From Nephrocerus scutellatus (taxonomy: Eukaryota; Arthropoda; Insecta; Diptera; Pipunculidae), in assembly GCA_947095585.1 (NCBI GenBank), contig OX352762.1, positions 8,039,969-8,103,968 on the forward strand: DNA of 64,000 nucleotides, given 5' to 3'. Below are positions 23,036 to 34,441 of the stretch, piece by piece. The notes under the pieces were generated by a model. That model had not been told where the DNA came from, did no database searches, and saw nothing but the letters and a program-made list of their open reading frames with translations. How positions within the stretch are numbered: position 1 is the stretch's first letter; each line of letters starts with the position of its first letter. A program made the position numbers and the translations under genes.

Positions 23036-24621
23036 AAGGGTGGGCAATTCAAAAGTTTGTTTTTAAATCATTTTTTATGTCCTATATCCCCTTGTGGGCC
23101 CTAGGGCCTCTACTATGCCTTCTGGCAATGAGCTTCAGCTTTCTCTAACTCTTCCCCGATTGCCGTGACTCCTCCTCCTCTGTTCAGTGCCATGTATTTC
23201 TCGGACCACCTGTTTTTCTACCATCCTGTGATAACGGATTCCATTGCATTGCTTAGTTCGCTTTGGAACTGTCACCTTTTCGGAGTGTATGACCAATCCA
23301 CTGCCACTTCCGTCGTTGGATGGTTGTGCCTTTTGGTTCCTGACCCGTTCTCCGGTAAAGATGTTCGTTAGAGATACGATTAGGCCAGAATTTTAAATCA
23401 TAGGCTATGACAACACTTTTCTGAACGAATTGGTCGAAATTTTGACAGCTCGTCAGGGTGATATTCCGCGACACGTAACAATCATGTTTCCGCCTGAGGA
23501 GCGTTTCGAAATATTGAAAACTTATTTTCAAAGACAAAGTATTGTGTAGCCGAAAAACGGTGCGAATTTTGAAAAGAAATATGGGTCGTTAAAGCGGAAC
23601 TGCTGTAGCGCAATTGGTGAAGAAAGGCTTGCTTTTGAATAACAGAAGCGGTGTTCGAGCTCGGACAGTGCGCAGAGACAGAGAATATTGCAGCTGTGGC
23701 CCATAGTGTGGGACAGAATCCATCGATTTTAACTCGACACCGCCATTAGTTGCATCAGCCTCAGGACAATCCTGCACAAAGATCTCGGATTATTCGCCAA
23801 CAAGCTCCAGATGACTCAGGAGTTGAGTTAAAAGCAAATGACCATCTCGTTCGATATAAGTTCTCTGTGTGGGTCATAGACAAGCTTGATAATGACGTCG
23901 ATTTTGGTCGAAAAATCATCTTTTAAGACGAAGCGCATTTCCATCTCGGGGTCTATGTAAACAAGCAGAGCTGCCGGATTTTGGTTTCGGAACAGCCACA
24001 CGTAATTGTAGAGAATCCAATGCATCCACCAACAGTGACACCGTTTGGTGTATATTTTGGAGTAGTGGCATAATTGGCCCATTTTTCTTCGAAAACGCTG
24101 TTACCGTCAATGGTGACCGTTACAGAGCCATTCTGGCCAACTTTTTATGGCCTGAAATCAATGCTATGAATGTGGACGACCTTTGGTTTCCACAAAATGG
24201 CGCCACATGCCATACAATCCGACTGGCAATCGATGTCTTGCGTGCCAAATTTGGGAACCGAATAATCAGCCGTTTTGGAGATGTTGCTGCAATTTTTTTC
24301 TTTTGGTGCCGTTTTTGTATGGGGTGCCGTTAAGGATAGATGTTATGCGGATAGTCCAGAGACAATTCCAGCTCTAAAATCTATCATTGCGACTGTTATT
24401 CGCGAGACAGGCGCCGAAATGATCGAAAAAGTTCTTAAAAACTGGACTCACAGGATGGCTTACTGTAAGGCCAGCAGAGGGAGCCACATGAACGAAATTG
24501 TTTTTCATTCTTAAACCGAAGACTCCAACCTTCACAATAAAACAAAAATTTCCAAAAAAAATATTGATGTAAACTCATTTTATAGCGATTTTAAAAACAA
24601 ACTTTTAAATTGCCCACCCTT
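23036..24621 (+). mobile_element. mariner-superfamily DNA transposon, dead, carrying a nested LINE
   Basis: Terminal inverted repeats begin AAGGGTGGGCAATTCAAAAG at 23036 and, on the opposite strand, AAGGGTGGGCAATTTAAAAG ending at 24621. Both are flanked by TA. Without the LINE insert (23072-23390 plus one target-site duplication) the element is about 1.25 kb, the usual mariner size. Plus-strand transposase remnants include DEAHFHLGVYVNKQ (about 23930-23970), WFPQNGATCHTIRLAIDVLR (about 24185-24240) and KVLKNWTHRMAYCKASRGSH (about 24427-24490). A stop precedes DEAHF, frameshifts break the middle, and the second catalytic Asp is Asn (QNGAT instead of QDGAT). It is inactive. Confidence 0.92.
23072..23390 (-). 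mobile_element. 5'-truncated LINE 3' end nested inside the mariner
   Basis: It is flanked on both sides by the 11-bp duplication TTTTAAATCAT (23061-23071 and 23391-23401). The minus strand reads EHLYRRTGQEPKGTTIQRRK and then WQWIGHTLRKGD, and ends GGGGATATAGGACATAAAAA against the left duplication. The 44314-44665 copy on the plus strand matches it closely, including that 3' end. Confidence 0.92.
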
Positions 24622-25350
24622 TATATACACCAAAGTTGTCATAGTTGTATCATTTCAAGTGTCGTGACTATACTCATGTCGCCGTCGTCACATGAAAAAT
24701 TTACTGATTACTGGTCCTGAGGGTCTAAAGTTTCCGACTTATTGCCAGAGACCAGACCGTGGACTATATGTCGAGTCTTCTACGTCATAGAACAGGATTA
24801 TTGTCGGTTGGTCTGTGGCCCAGCGAGCCGCAACCCTGAAAAACCCAATTGCTCCGAAACGAGATACCATGCCTTGGATATGCACGGATACTTTGTTGAC
24901 TACCTTTAGCTATCGTACACAGACAACGATCGGTTTCTGATATAGCGTTTATGTTTAGACCCTCCTCGACTTACTACAGGAAGGGCCTCAAAACGCCAGG
25001 TTCCTCCAATTAGGGCGTGAGCTCACGCCAAATAACATTGGGGATGAGTGAAATAAGATGGTTAAATTTTTTTTTATATAATGTACACACGCTCAAGGGA
25101 TTTGTACCCTTATAATGCTTAGCATAGCGTGTGCGTACCTTCTCCTTCGTACTCTATCCGTCAACAGCAACCGCTCAAACCAACAATACCAAGTTCAATA
25201 CTGACAGGCTTCGGGATCCGTAAGTGCGCCAACAATTCAGGAACATCTTGCATTAGAAAGAACAATAAACAGCAGCGCAATCAAGAAGAGCTTGAATGAC
25301 CACTGCATGTTTTGTAAGTCGAACACGCACCTACGTCGGTAAAAGGCAGA
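24622..25350. other. shot intron sequence, unassigned
   Basis: Medium-GC intron DNA. Parts (24700-25020) look like the worn 5' portion of a LINE, but I could not place a motif. Confidence 0.35.
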
Positions 25351-25359
25351 ACTACCAGC

Positions 25360-27070
25360 GCACATGCCCTTGCCTATCCATAATATCACCAAAGAGCTTA
25401 CTGGTGGTCGGAATTCCAAACAACATCCAGTGAAAAGTTTAGATGAAAACTTTCTTATGTTGGATAATGATCAGCTCGCTAGATGGAGAGAACATTTCAC
25501 TACAGTCCTAAACGACTTACAAGATTGTGATATGATCTCAAACGCTAATGAGTCTTCCAAAGCACTACGTTTCCGAATTCGCACTGGACCTATCCCAGTA
25601 AAACTAAAATAACTGCGGCAAACAGGTCCCTCAAGAAAAACAAAGCGGTGAATATTGATGAAATATTCCTAGCGGTTCAAAGCACATCGGCTGAACTGCT
25701 ATACCCGCTTAAACGGAGATCGTGGGAGTGGAAAAGAGGTATGATGAGAGTGATAAGCTTTCAAAAAAGGATAATCTGATGAATTGTAGCCAAGATAAGA
25801 GCTAGAATCAAATAAGAACGCGTTAAGGAACATTTAGATCAAACGTCAAGCAGTCAGGCTTTCGTTCTGGATTCTCTTGCATCGATCACATAAACGTGAA
25901 CATGCGGATTATAATAGAACAATGTGTTGATTACAGGTTTCTGCTACATCTACTATTAATCGACTTCGAGAAGCCTTTCAAAAGCTTGAATCGGGATGAT
26001 ATCTGGTTGGCCTTGAGCAGGAGAGATATCCCAGAAAAACTCATAGCTATTGTCAAGGCTACATACATGGAAAATCATTGGCATGTCCTTAACAATGGTA
26101 AGGTGTCGGAGGACTTTGAAGTCTAAAGTGGAGTACGTCAGGGGTGCATACTATCACCGCTGTTATTTTTAATGGTCGTCAGTGATGTACTCCATGCATT
26201 GACGGAAGGTAACAATGGAATTCCTTACCTTAAACATCTGGAATACGTTGACGATGTTTGCCTGCTTTCTCATCGGATAATGGACTTTAATTTGACTTTG
26301 AAGTCAAAAGTGGAGAACGTCAGGGGTGCAGACTATTACCGCTGTTATTTTTAGTGGTCATCTTGAAGGTGAGGCGAAAAAACTGGTGCTAAAGATAAAC
26401 ACAGCCAAAACTAAAGCACTGAGCGCTTCTAACACCCGCGTGCAAATCAAAATTGCTGGAAAAATAGTCGAGAAAGTAGAAAACTTTATATATTTAGGAA
26501 GTATTGTCTCGACTTAACGCGGTGCCACGGAACTGGACGTATGCAACAAAATCGGGAAGACAACAGCTGTGTTCGGAATGCTATCACAGGTCTGCAGAGG
26601 CAATGCTCTCAATTTACGAACTGATGCGATTCAAGGTAGAATTTGTACTGTTGTATGGGTGTAGTACTTGGATGTTCGATACCACTATCAGACGCAAACT
26701 GCAAACTATCGTCAACAAATGTCTAAGAATCATCTTGAGAATCTTTTGGCTCAATCGTACTTTTTTTAATGCCCACGCCTAATAGTGGTGCCTCCTAAGT
26801 GTGTGTACCCCAAGAACTAATAGACATTACAAGAACTAATAGACATTACTGTGTGAAGGAGTAAGTGGCGGTGGACTGGCCACAGACACCAGCGCGACAA
26901 CAACACCATTGCGAAATATGTCTTGCAGTGGAGCACGTAGCGCAGGACAGTCGAGGAATCAAGCTCAATGGGAATGAGTTGGAGGCAGCTGAAACGCGTT
27001 GCAGAAATGCGACCAAGATGGCATGTAGGCACCGTTAACACCCTATGCCCATCGAGGGATGAAAGAATTT
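25360..27070 (+). mobile_element. LINE with RT and C-terminal tail, multiply broken
   Basis: Plus-strand blocks in order: ARWREHFTTVLN (about 25475-25510), LLIDFEKPFKSLNRDDIWLA (about 25955-26010), SGVRQGCILSPLLFLMVVSD (about 26125-26185), YVDDVCLLSHRIMDF (about 26242-26290), NTAKTKALS (about 26400), LLYGCSTWMFD (about 26648-26680) and RWTGHRHQRDN (about 26870-26900). The catalytic YADD box reads YVDD. Stops and a local 70-bp repetition (AAGTGGAGTACGTCAGGGGT at about 26128, again at about 26308) break the frame. The same family appears at 43830-44665. Confidence 0.85.
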
Positions 27071-27421
27071 AAGTTAGCAACACCGTGGACTTGACATAGC
27101 CCCAAAGAAAAAAGTCCAGAGGCGTTTCAAACCAAACAAAACAGGCGTCGCCGGCGTATGTGTAAGAAACGACTAGGAAAATAGCAAAAATTAAATTAGT
27201 CATAAAATTTGGGGTCCCGCAATTGCAACTTTACCTAGCTACCTACCATAGCCATGATAGAAATGACATGACACGACTATGACAATTGAGTTGGCTTAAG
27301 TTAAAGAAACGCCTACAAAATATCTCATTAGAAAAGAATTTACACATTCCAATCGATGTGAGTCATTATCATCATCATCATCATCATCGAAAACCCACAA
27401 CCCCTACCACTATGTACTTAC
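27071..27421. other. shot intron sequence with ATC microsatellite
   Basis: Contains (ATC)n at about 27364-27388. Nothing else was seen before the splice donor at 27421. Confidence 0.6.
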
Positions 27422-27557
27422 ATCCAATTCGAATGCTGACGTTGCTGTCGGCATAGCAGAGAGCTTCTCGATTGTCCCATCCACCCATGACTCCTCCACT
27501 TGAATGCTTGATTGAAGATTTTTCAACAGACCGATTGCCGTCTCGCATGATCGAAGT
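27422..27557 (-). CDS. shot: shot exon, end of plakin domain (136 nt)
   Basis: One base completes Arg, and 45 codons follow: LRSCETAIGLLKNLQSSIQ, then VEESWVDGTIEKLSAM and PTATSAFELD. The exon is phase 2 in and phase 0 out. The acceptor is ...CCTTTTTCAG and the donor GTAAGT (27416-27421). The intron to the next coding exon (22084) is 5.3 kb and contains a mariner and a LINE copy. The join FELD-NLLGAAIER is in frame and reads like the plakin-linker sequence of Shot. Confidence 0.9.
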
Positions 27558-27681
27558 CTGAAAAAGGAAATTTGTGATCAGGTTCAAAAGAAAATAAAGT
27601 GGCGAAAATAAATATTTTGTCGTAGCGGCTCGTGGTGGGTGATGAAGCGTTGCTTCATGGTACCTGCTGTACCGCACCTAC

Positions 27682-28312
27682 CTTTCAGCTAATTGATTAC
27701 AGACGGTGCTCCAGCGAGTGTTCAATCGTTCGACATTTGTGTGCAATCGTTTGAGATCGCTAACCACCTTGGTGGGCACACCCATACGTCCCAGCTGATC
27801 GGCAGCATCATTCATTTTGTCCATTTGCGTCTGCTGTTGTGTTATCAAATCTTGCATATGGGTCAGTTGCTTGAAGACAATTTGAAGTCCTTCAGCCGAT
27901 GATGGTAGATCCTGATGTTTGGCCAAAGCATTTTCCAATTCGGAAATCACCTGTTCATTATCCTCCAGACCAGCCAGGGAAGCTTCAAGTAATTTCAAAC
28001 GATCTCTGTGCAGATTACTTTGTGTATTCAGCTCTTTCCATAGTTCGAGCAGATTGTCGAGACTCTTCTTGAGAATTGGCGTTTTCAGTGCAATTGTACG
28101 GAATGTCTCTTGCAAATGTTTCAATTCGGGTTCGAGCAGTTTCAAGCGGCGTTGATAGTCATTGTGTATCTCTAGACAGTGTTCCAGTGAGTCCAGATCG
28201 CGCGGCAATGGCGACAGAATTATATGATCCAATTCGCGTGCCATGTCTTCAAGTTTGCTCTTGATGGCGATGCATTCTTCAGTGAAAATGCGACTCGCCT
28301 GTTTGCTCTCCT
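27682..28312 (-). CDS. shot: shot plakin-domain exon 4 (631 nt)
   Basis: Two bases complete Glu, 209 codons follow, and two bases (AG) are carried forward. It starts ESKQASRIFTEECIAIKSKL and continues as coiled helices (ELDHIILSPLPRDLDSLEH, LEPELKHLQETF, LLELWKELNTQS, VSDLKRLHTNVERLNTRW, STVCNQLAER). These are the last spectrin-like repeats of the plakin domain. The acceptor is ...CTTCACACAG and the donor GTAGGT (27676-27681). The carried AG joins the A of the exon at 27557 to restore Arg. Confidence 0.95.
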
Positions 28313-28915
28313 CTGTGTGAAGTAAAAGGAAGAATAAATTAATAAATAATTGTGTAATTGCAATATTTATGTTCAGACAAAAAACGCAATGTGAGTTGTA
28401 TGTACCGCGAGATTTCTTACTAAGAAAGAGTTTTCTCATTCTGGACGTAAATGTTGTCCAACCAGCTGGCAGAAGCTAACTGAGTTAATATTACCGATGC
28501 AAAATTATCGAGACTCATCCATTTTTTGTCATTCTGGACGGCAAAAGTTAACTGACTCAATGTTACCGATGCTAAGCTATCCAGAGACTCATCCGCATTT
28601 CGCATCCATCTGCACAGTAATTGGGACAATAATCGATTAAACAATTAATGAATTAATTACAACGCGATCACACTTTTCCATATTTAGGTTACACCAGCAT
28701 CACGACGTTAATGAAATAATTTCACTGTGCAGCAATTATCGTAACAAAATGAATTGCGACACTGGCAATTGAAACGACGAAATGGGACCAACTATGGAAT
28801 TAGCCAACAAAAAAAGGCGTAGAAATTATGGGGGCTTTGTCGACGACTGCATGGAATAGGAAATTAGGACAGATTAAGAATTGTTAGTGATCTGTGTCTA
28901 TTATTATTATAACAT
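28313..28915. other. shot intron sequence, no feature seen
   Basis: Plain intron DNA with a local imperfect duplication (28440-28490 against 28530-28580, sharing TTCTGGACG and AACTGA-TCAA blocks). No transposon was recognised. Confidence 0.5.
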
Positions 28916-28916
28916 G

Positions 28917-30170
28917 TACACTGCGACCTCAAGGTCTATTGTGCATCGTATTGTGAGACATAAAGTAATGGCTTGATTCCTTAAAGAATGTCACTATATC
29001 AACGAAATCAATCCTGCTGGAATTCGGCCATAGAACTGTGTGGGCCTTGATGTAGGTATTTTAGTCTTTTATGGATGAGCTTGTCGCATATCGTCTTATT
29101 TAGGATTTTTAGGATTTGGACCGCAAGGTCCTAGTGGCGCATTCGATGGCGGACTTAATATGAGAATTCCAGTTTAGCCGCTTATCAAGGATATGAGATG
29201 AGACGAGATATTTAAGCTCACTGGAATAATTTAACGTGGTGCTTTTGATGATAGTTGTTCCCGAATTGACCAGTCTTATTTTTGTGAAAGGCACTAGAAT
29301 TGATATATGTCCTTCTCTGCTGCACCATTCAAAAACGTATAGTAAAGAACCTTGCATGACACTAGTGATAGTCGTGCAGTGCTTACCACTAATAAAAAGC
29401 GCCAAATCGTCCGCATAACAAATGTCGATGTAGCCTGATCTATGAAGATCGACTAGGACTAGAAGATTGTCAATGGCTAGTGACCATAGAAGGGGAGAAA
29501 GCAATCCTCCTTAAGGACATCCCTTAACTGCAGTCACAGACACAGACACTCCTCCCGATGAGGAAATAATATCTAGACTTCAAGCATGGCCCGTTTGCAA
29601 TGATTGGTCGAGTCTTCGCCACCTCTGCTACTGATTGCCCTTGCAATAGAGTCGTAGCCAGAGTTATCGAAAGCGCCCTCAATGTCGAGGAGACACACAG
29701 GGCCACTTCCTTCTTCTTTACAAGATAGTGAAGGTTATCTTCTGTGATTATGCCTTTCCTGTACGCAAACTGACTTGACCTCTGAAGTCAAGGTAGGCAA
29801 TTCTAACTGGCTTCTAGTGTAAACATCAATAAGTCTTTCCATGGTTTTGAGGACAAATGATGTTAAGGTCTGTATGATTTTGGTTGCCTAAATACTAGGC
29901 GTATTGCCTGATTTGGGGATAAATATCACATTTACCTGTCTCTATATAGTAGGAATGTACTCCCAGATGTAGCTGGCTTTAAATAATCATACCCGGTAGG
30001 ATGAGATGCGTTCTGTTGAAGCACTGGAAAGAACTCATCACAGCTGGGAGCTTTGAAAGGGTTACAAGAGCCTTCTGCCCATTTAACCTTAACCGAACTG
30101 AACATTTTAGCGGATAAACTATTTACCCTACTAGTAATAAAGCCCAATTCACACAAACAATCGAGTTATT
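28917..30170 (-). mobile_element. R1-like LINE fragment, RT to 3' end
   Basis: The minus strand reads MLSPLLWSLAIDNLLV, YADDLALFISGKHCTTITSV and LNYSSELKYLVSSHILDKRL at 29109-29504. Upstream RT pieces lie at about 29580-30160. It ends at 28917 with TGTACACTGCGACCTCAAGG, shared with the copy at 3769. It is nearly identical in the RT to 17735-20480 but in the opposite orientation. It has a frameshift in the GCP-G-LLSPLLW region and further damage upstream. Confidence 0.85.
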
Positions 30171-30613
30171 GAAGTCGAAGTTCGGTGGCCGTTTAAAATG
30201 GACGAGTCAATTGGTCGTTTCGTTTCATACATGTGATTTTGTTGGTCGGAGGGTAGGTCAAATCCACGGTCTATGCCAGGAAGTCAGAGACTTTAGCCAA
30301 CCTTAGGAGCAATTTCGAACACGGAATTGCCGGCACATCTCCCTAACGAACGACGAAAACTTTTGACGTTTTGCCTTTATGGAGACATCGTTATGCCTGA
30401 GCCTGTGGATATATAAAATAATCTACCCATGTTAGACGGGAAGCCAGGATCCAACCCCGGTGGTAGAGCGAATTATAATTACGATGACGATATCTTTCAT
30501 AGCACTGAAGTTTTCCGTCCCGCAAAAAGCTTCTTTCGAATGAATCTACCTGCACTCTACATACACTCGCATACATCGCACTATATAGCGCGCACGCTCA
30601 TCACTGTACTCAC
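30171..30613. other. shot intron sequence, no feature seen
   Basis: Unremarkable intron sequence running up to the donor of the SH3-containing exon. The short stretch 30260-30350 is GC-richer and may be LINE-derived. Confidence 0.4.
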
Positions 30614-31532
30614 CTTCAGCTTTGGCCCGCTTCTCGAACTCATCGAATAAGCGATTAACTTCATCCATTTCTCTTCGTAGCCGGCGTAATTGCGGGTCAT
30701 TTGGATCGCCCTCGCTCAACAGTTTGTCAGCGTCGTCATTCAGGGCACGCCTAATAGCAGTTCTCTGTTCGGGTCCCATTCCCAGGAACTGATCGAAATC
30801 CCATCCCTTGACAACCTTAATTGTGGCGAAAATCATATTCTGCCGCAGTCTTAGATGTTTCTTTTGCCACAATCCGACGGAACGGTCGAAAAGTCGCTTC
30901 AGCCGATCTGCCGCTTCGATTGCCTCCGGATCTGGCGGTGGCAATAGCAAACAAGCACCTGGTATAGAACCCTCAGCACCTTTGGAATTTCGCACACGCC
31001 ATTTGACGCGTCCCGAATTATCCAGCAAAGTACAAGTTTCTCCCTTCTCGACATTGACATGTCCCTGTTGTTTATATGCGCATATCGCCTGCACTTGACA
31101 CTGACGATTCACTGGCTGTTTACGTTTGTTCAAAGGCACTATAGTTTGGGCGCGATGTTGCAACGTCTGGACAGTTTCGCCAAATAAGTTCAACTCCTCG
31201 CGCATGCCCTGCATGCCACGCAACAGTGTTTCACCCTCGTCCAAGCCGAAATCCGATTGCGAATATTTGCTATTGAGCACATCGTCTCGCTTCACCAGCC
31301 ACTGTTCGGCGTCTTTGATCTCTGCAAAGAACTGATGATACTCGGTGGCGTGCTTTAGGTGAACTTCCAGGCAGAGCGTTAACTGCAAAAGCCAAGCCCA
31401 TTGTTGCTGCAAAACACTCAAATGGGCTTCGATGCACTTTGATGCCGGATGCTGTTGATTTAGGAGCGCTTCGCCACGATCCAGGATTGTGGCAAAATGC
31501 AATTCACGCTTCTCCAGTTCGGACATTAGGTT
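30614..31532 (-). CDS. shot: shot plakin-domain exon 3 with SH3
   Basis: Three hundred and six codons plus one base. It opens NLMSELEKRELHFATILDRG, with spectrin-repeat helices (QQQWAWLLQLTLCLEVHLKH, AEQWLVKRDDVLNSKYS). An SH3 domain is embedded at exon residues about 142-198: CQVQAICAYKQQG, then EKGETCTLLDNSGRVKWRVR and GAEGSIPGACLLLPPP. Spectrin-repeat sequence then resumes to the exon end (LRREMDEVNRLFDEFEKR). The SH3 inside the fifth spectrin repeat is a defining plakin feature, and it packs against the neighbouring helices. The acceptor is ...TCTTTGCAG and the donor GTGAGT (30608-30613), phase 1 out. Confidence 0.96.
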
Positions 31533-31756
31533 CTGCAAAGAGATTTTTAGAATGAATGAATGAATATGTGCTTTGAAATTGAATTGTCGATAATAAATCG
31601 AATCTGCCAATAGCGTTCCACGCTTATCATCCTCACCTCATCACCATTCCCAAATGATCGCTTGAAATAAGACAAATTAAGTAAGATGTCCCCCACCAAC
31701 AACAGAATTGCCCCGAATGGGTCATTTAAATTGAAATTAAAACAACCAAAACTTAC

Positions 31757-32125
31757 CTCATAGTACCGGTGAACCGATGGCAGATCCAAATGTTTATCAG
31801 CCCAGTCGCGCGAGATTTCCACTTGCTCCTTCTCGTTGAGCCATTGCAGTTCGGCAGATGCCTGCGTCAGGAAATGCTGCAGTGAGTCCAAATCTGATAG
31901 ACGCTTTGTCGACGTGCTCAACAATTCTGCATAGCATTTTTGCAGCTGACTCAATCGTTGCTGATAGAGAGTCAATTCGTCGCTGGTAAACTTCGTTTGT
32001 TGACGTTCATCGTTTATGATTTTCGAATGGAATTGATCGATAGTTTTGTGTTCGTGTTGCTGCCGGTCAAGTTCCTCCTTGACCGATGGCAGATCGGAGC
32101 CGTAATCGGCGGCTAAGAGTTGTTT
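31757..32125 (-). CDS. shot: shot plakin-domain exon 2 (369 nt)
   Basis: One hundred and twenty-three codons, phase 0 at both ends. It begins KQLLAADYGSDLPSVKEELD and ends DKHLDLPSVHRYYE. It is entirely helical spectrin-repeat sequence (KTIDQFHSKI, LTLYQQRLSQLQKCYAELL, LQWLNEKEQVEISRDWAD). The acceptor is ...ATAATAACAG and the donor GTAAGT (31751-31756). The intron on its 5' side (32126-33450) is almost wholly a 15-bp minisatellite. Confidence 0.95.
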
Positions 32126-32214
32126 CTGTTATTATGATTGAAGCAAGGAGAGATAGGTTCATTAGTTCATTTGAGAAAAATCGAGAAAAAAATTAAAAGA
32201 GAACGCGTTAATTA

Positions 32215-33375
32215 AAATATACATAAGTGTTGCAAAGTAATGTGCAAACTGCTGTAAAGGAAAATATTGCAAAGCAAAATGTTGTACAGAAAAATGTCGC
32301 AAAGCAAAATGTTGTTAAAGAAAATGCTGTGAAGGACAATATTGCAAAGCAATGTTGTAAAGGAAAATGTTGCAAAGCAAAATGTTTTAAAGGACAATGT
32401 TGCAAGCAAATTATTTAAACAAAAATGTTGCAAATCAAATGTTGTAAAGAAAAATTTTGTAACACAAAATGTTCCTGAGCAAAATGTTGTAAAGGACAAT
32501 GTTGCAAAGCAAAATGTTGTAATGAATGTAAAGATAAAACAATATATAAATAACAATGCTACAATGCAAAATGTTGTAAAGGAAAATGTTGCAAAGCAAC
32601 ATGTGCAAAAGAAACATGTTGCAAAGCAAAATGTAATGAATGTAAAGATAATATTTTTGCAAAGCAAAATGTTGTATATAACAATGCTGCAATGCAAAAT
32701 GTTGCAAAGCAAAATGATGCAAAGGAACATGTTTCAAAGCAAAATGTAATGGAAAATGTTGCAAAGAAAAATGTAAAGGAAATGTTCCAAAGCGAAATGT
32801 TGTAAAGAAAAGCAAAGCAAAATGTTGCACAGAAAACTGTTGCAATGCAAAATGTACAGAAAAATGTTGCAAAGCAAAATGTTGTTAGGAAAATGTTGGA
32901 AATGTGTAAAGATAAAAATTTTGCAGAGCAAAATGTTGTAAATAACAATGCTGCAATGCAAAATATTGTAAAGAAAAATGTTGTTAAGGAAATGTTGCAA
33001 AGTAAAATGTTGCAAGGACAATATTGCAAAGCAAAATCTAAAGGAAAAGGTCGCAAAATAAAATCTTTTAAAGGAAAATCTTTCAAAGCAAAATGTTGTA
33101 AAGGCAAATGTTGCAAAGTAAAATTTTAAGGAAAATGATGCATAGCAAAATGTTGCAAAACAAAATTATGCAAAGCAAAACAATGCAGAAAGTAATGTTG
33201 CGAAACAAAGTGTTGCAAAACAAAATTTTACAAAACAAAATATTGCTAAGTAAATGTTGCAAAGCAAAATAATGCAAAACAAAATGTTGCAAAAGAAAAT
33301 ATTGCCTAGTTAATGTTGCAAAGTATAATAATGCAAAAGCAAATGTTGGAAAACAAAATATTGCCAAGTAAATGC
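32215..33375. repeat. 15-bp minisatellite filling a shot intron
   Basis: About 1.15 kb of variants of AAAATGTTGCAAAGC with scattered single-base slips and substitutions (ATGTTGTAAAGGA, ATGTTGCAAAGCA). The unit is five codons long, so long open frames appear on both strands (for example KQNVVKENVAKQ on plus and CNIFLYNILLC on minus). It lies wholly inside the intron between two plakin exons that join in phase 0. I treat it as non-coding. Confidence 0.95.
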
Positions 33376-33450
33376 TTCATTTACATTTCAACAATGTGGT
33401 CTTGAGCGTAGAATTTTAATTGGAAGGAAAAAATCATCACATTCACTTAC

Positions 33451-34364
33451 CAATTTATTTTGACACCACTCCACGTGCTCTTGAAGGTCCCGGAAATGTG
33501 GATTCGTATCGATTTGGCGTGATTCAACGACCATACGCGTTTGCCGCGTAACTGTTGTCTCATGCACCGGATACTTCAGGCCAGACAGCTTTTGGACCAA
33601 ATTTGTGTGGAATGTGGTGCGCAATTGAGCCCACCTCTGATGCAATTTGGTGACTTTCTTGTGCAAATCGGTGACCTGCGGATAGCGGCCCTCATTTAGC
33701 ACATGACAATCTTGATTCATGTCCTGTATCGGTTCCTCCAAGTGTCGTATCTCTGTTTCGAGTGCCTCGACAATGTTCTTTGCATCGATCGGATGTAAAC
33801 GTTCGATGCGACGAGCTTCCTCACTGAGACGCACTTCCAGATCGCTCAACTTCATGTCGACATGTTTAATTTCGCGTAACACCTTGTCGGCCAATCGTTG
33901 CAGCCGCTCCAATCGTTCGACTTCCTGCTGCAGTATATGATCACGATCGGCCAATGCCGTCTGCATGCGGTACCATGCCTTTTCTATTGCGTCCGGCCGT
34001 AGCTCTGGCTCAACATCAACTTCGCCGACACTCTCGAAATATCTCTCCAACTCCATATAGATTTGGACGAGTTTCGTCTTTTCGCGCTTGCGTGCTGTAA
34101 CCTCGTCGTTGCGGAAACGATTCAAATCGTTCAGCAGACGTTTCATCTCGATCAGTGTGGGCGGGAATGATCGCTCCTGCAGGTAGGCAGTCTTCTCGCG
34201 GCACCAATAGATAAATTGTTGAGCCAAATCGCGATACTCATGAACACGACGCTGCGACTCCATGTCGAAAAGTGGATGAATCGATGGTGGCTCTGGGAAT
34301 ACATCGTACAATGATGAAATGTACGTAATCAGAGACTTTTCATCGGGTTCGTTTGTGTCGACAT
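33451..34364 (-). CDS. shot: shot plakin-domain exon 1 (spectrin-like repeats)
   Basis: A 914-nt exon. Two bases complete the Asp of LDPED, and 304 codons follow. It starts VDTNEPDEKSLITYISSLYD, the linker from CH2, and then forms long amphipathic helices typical of the first spectrin-like repeats of the plakin domain (FIYWCREKTAYLQERSFP, RRLNDLNRF-type heptads, LHQRWAQLR, VEWCQNKL). The plakin domain is a rigid rod that links actin binding to the rest of the molecule and to junctional partners. The acceptor is ...CGGCTTAG and the donor GTAAGT (33445-33450), leaving in phase 0. The exon is open throughout. Confidence 0.95.
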
Positions 34365-34441
34365 CTAAGCCGATTCAGAGAAACAGAGAAAATTAGTTTG
34401 ATCTCAATTAATTTCTTTTTTATAGTAAACATCCAACTTAC

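Noticed and set aside
28420..28644. A 74-codon minus-strand frame next to a plakin exon as an alternative exon
   Set aside because: It is a diverged duplicated stretch without an acceptor-donor pair in a usable phase, and it has no Shot-like sequence.
32212..33367. Long open frames on both strands across 32.2-33.4 kb that look like repetitive proteins
   Set aside because: They are translations of a 15-bp minisatellite inside an intron. The flanking plakin exons join in phase without them.
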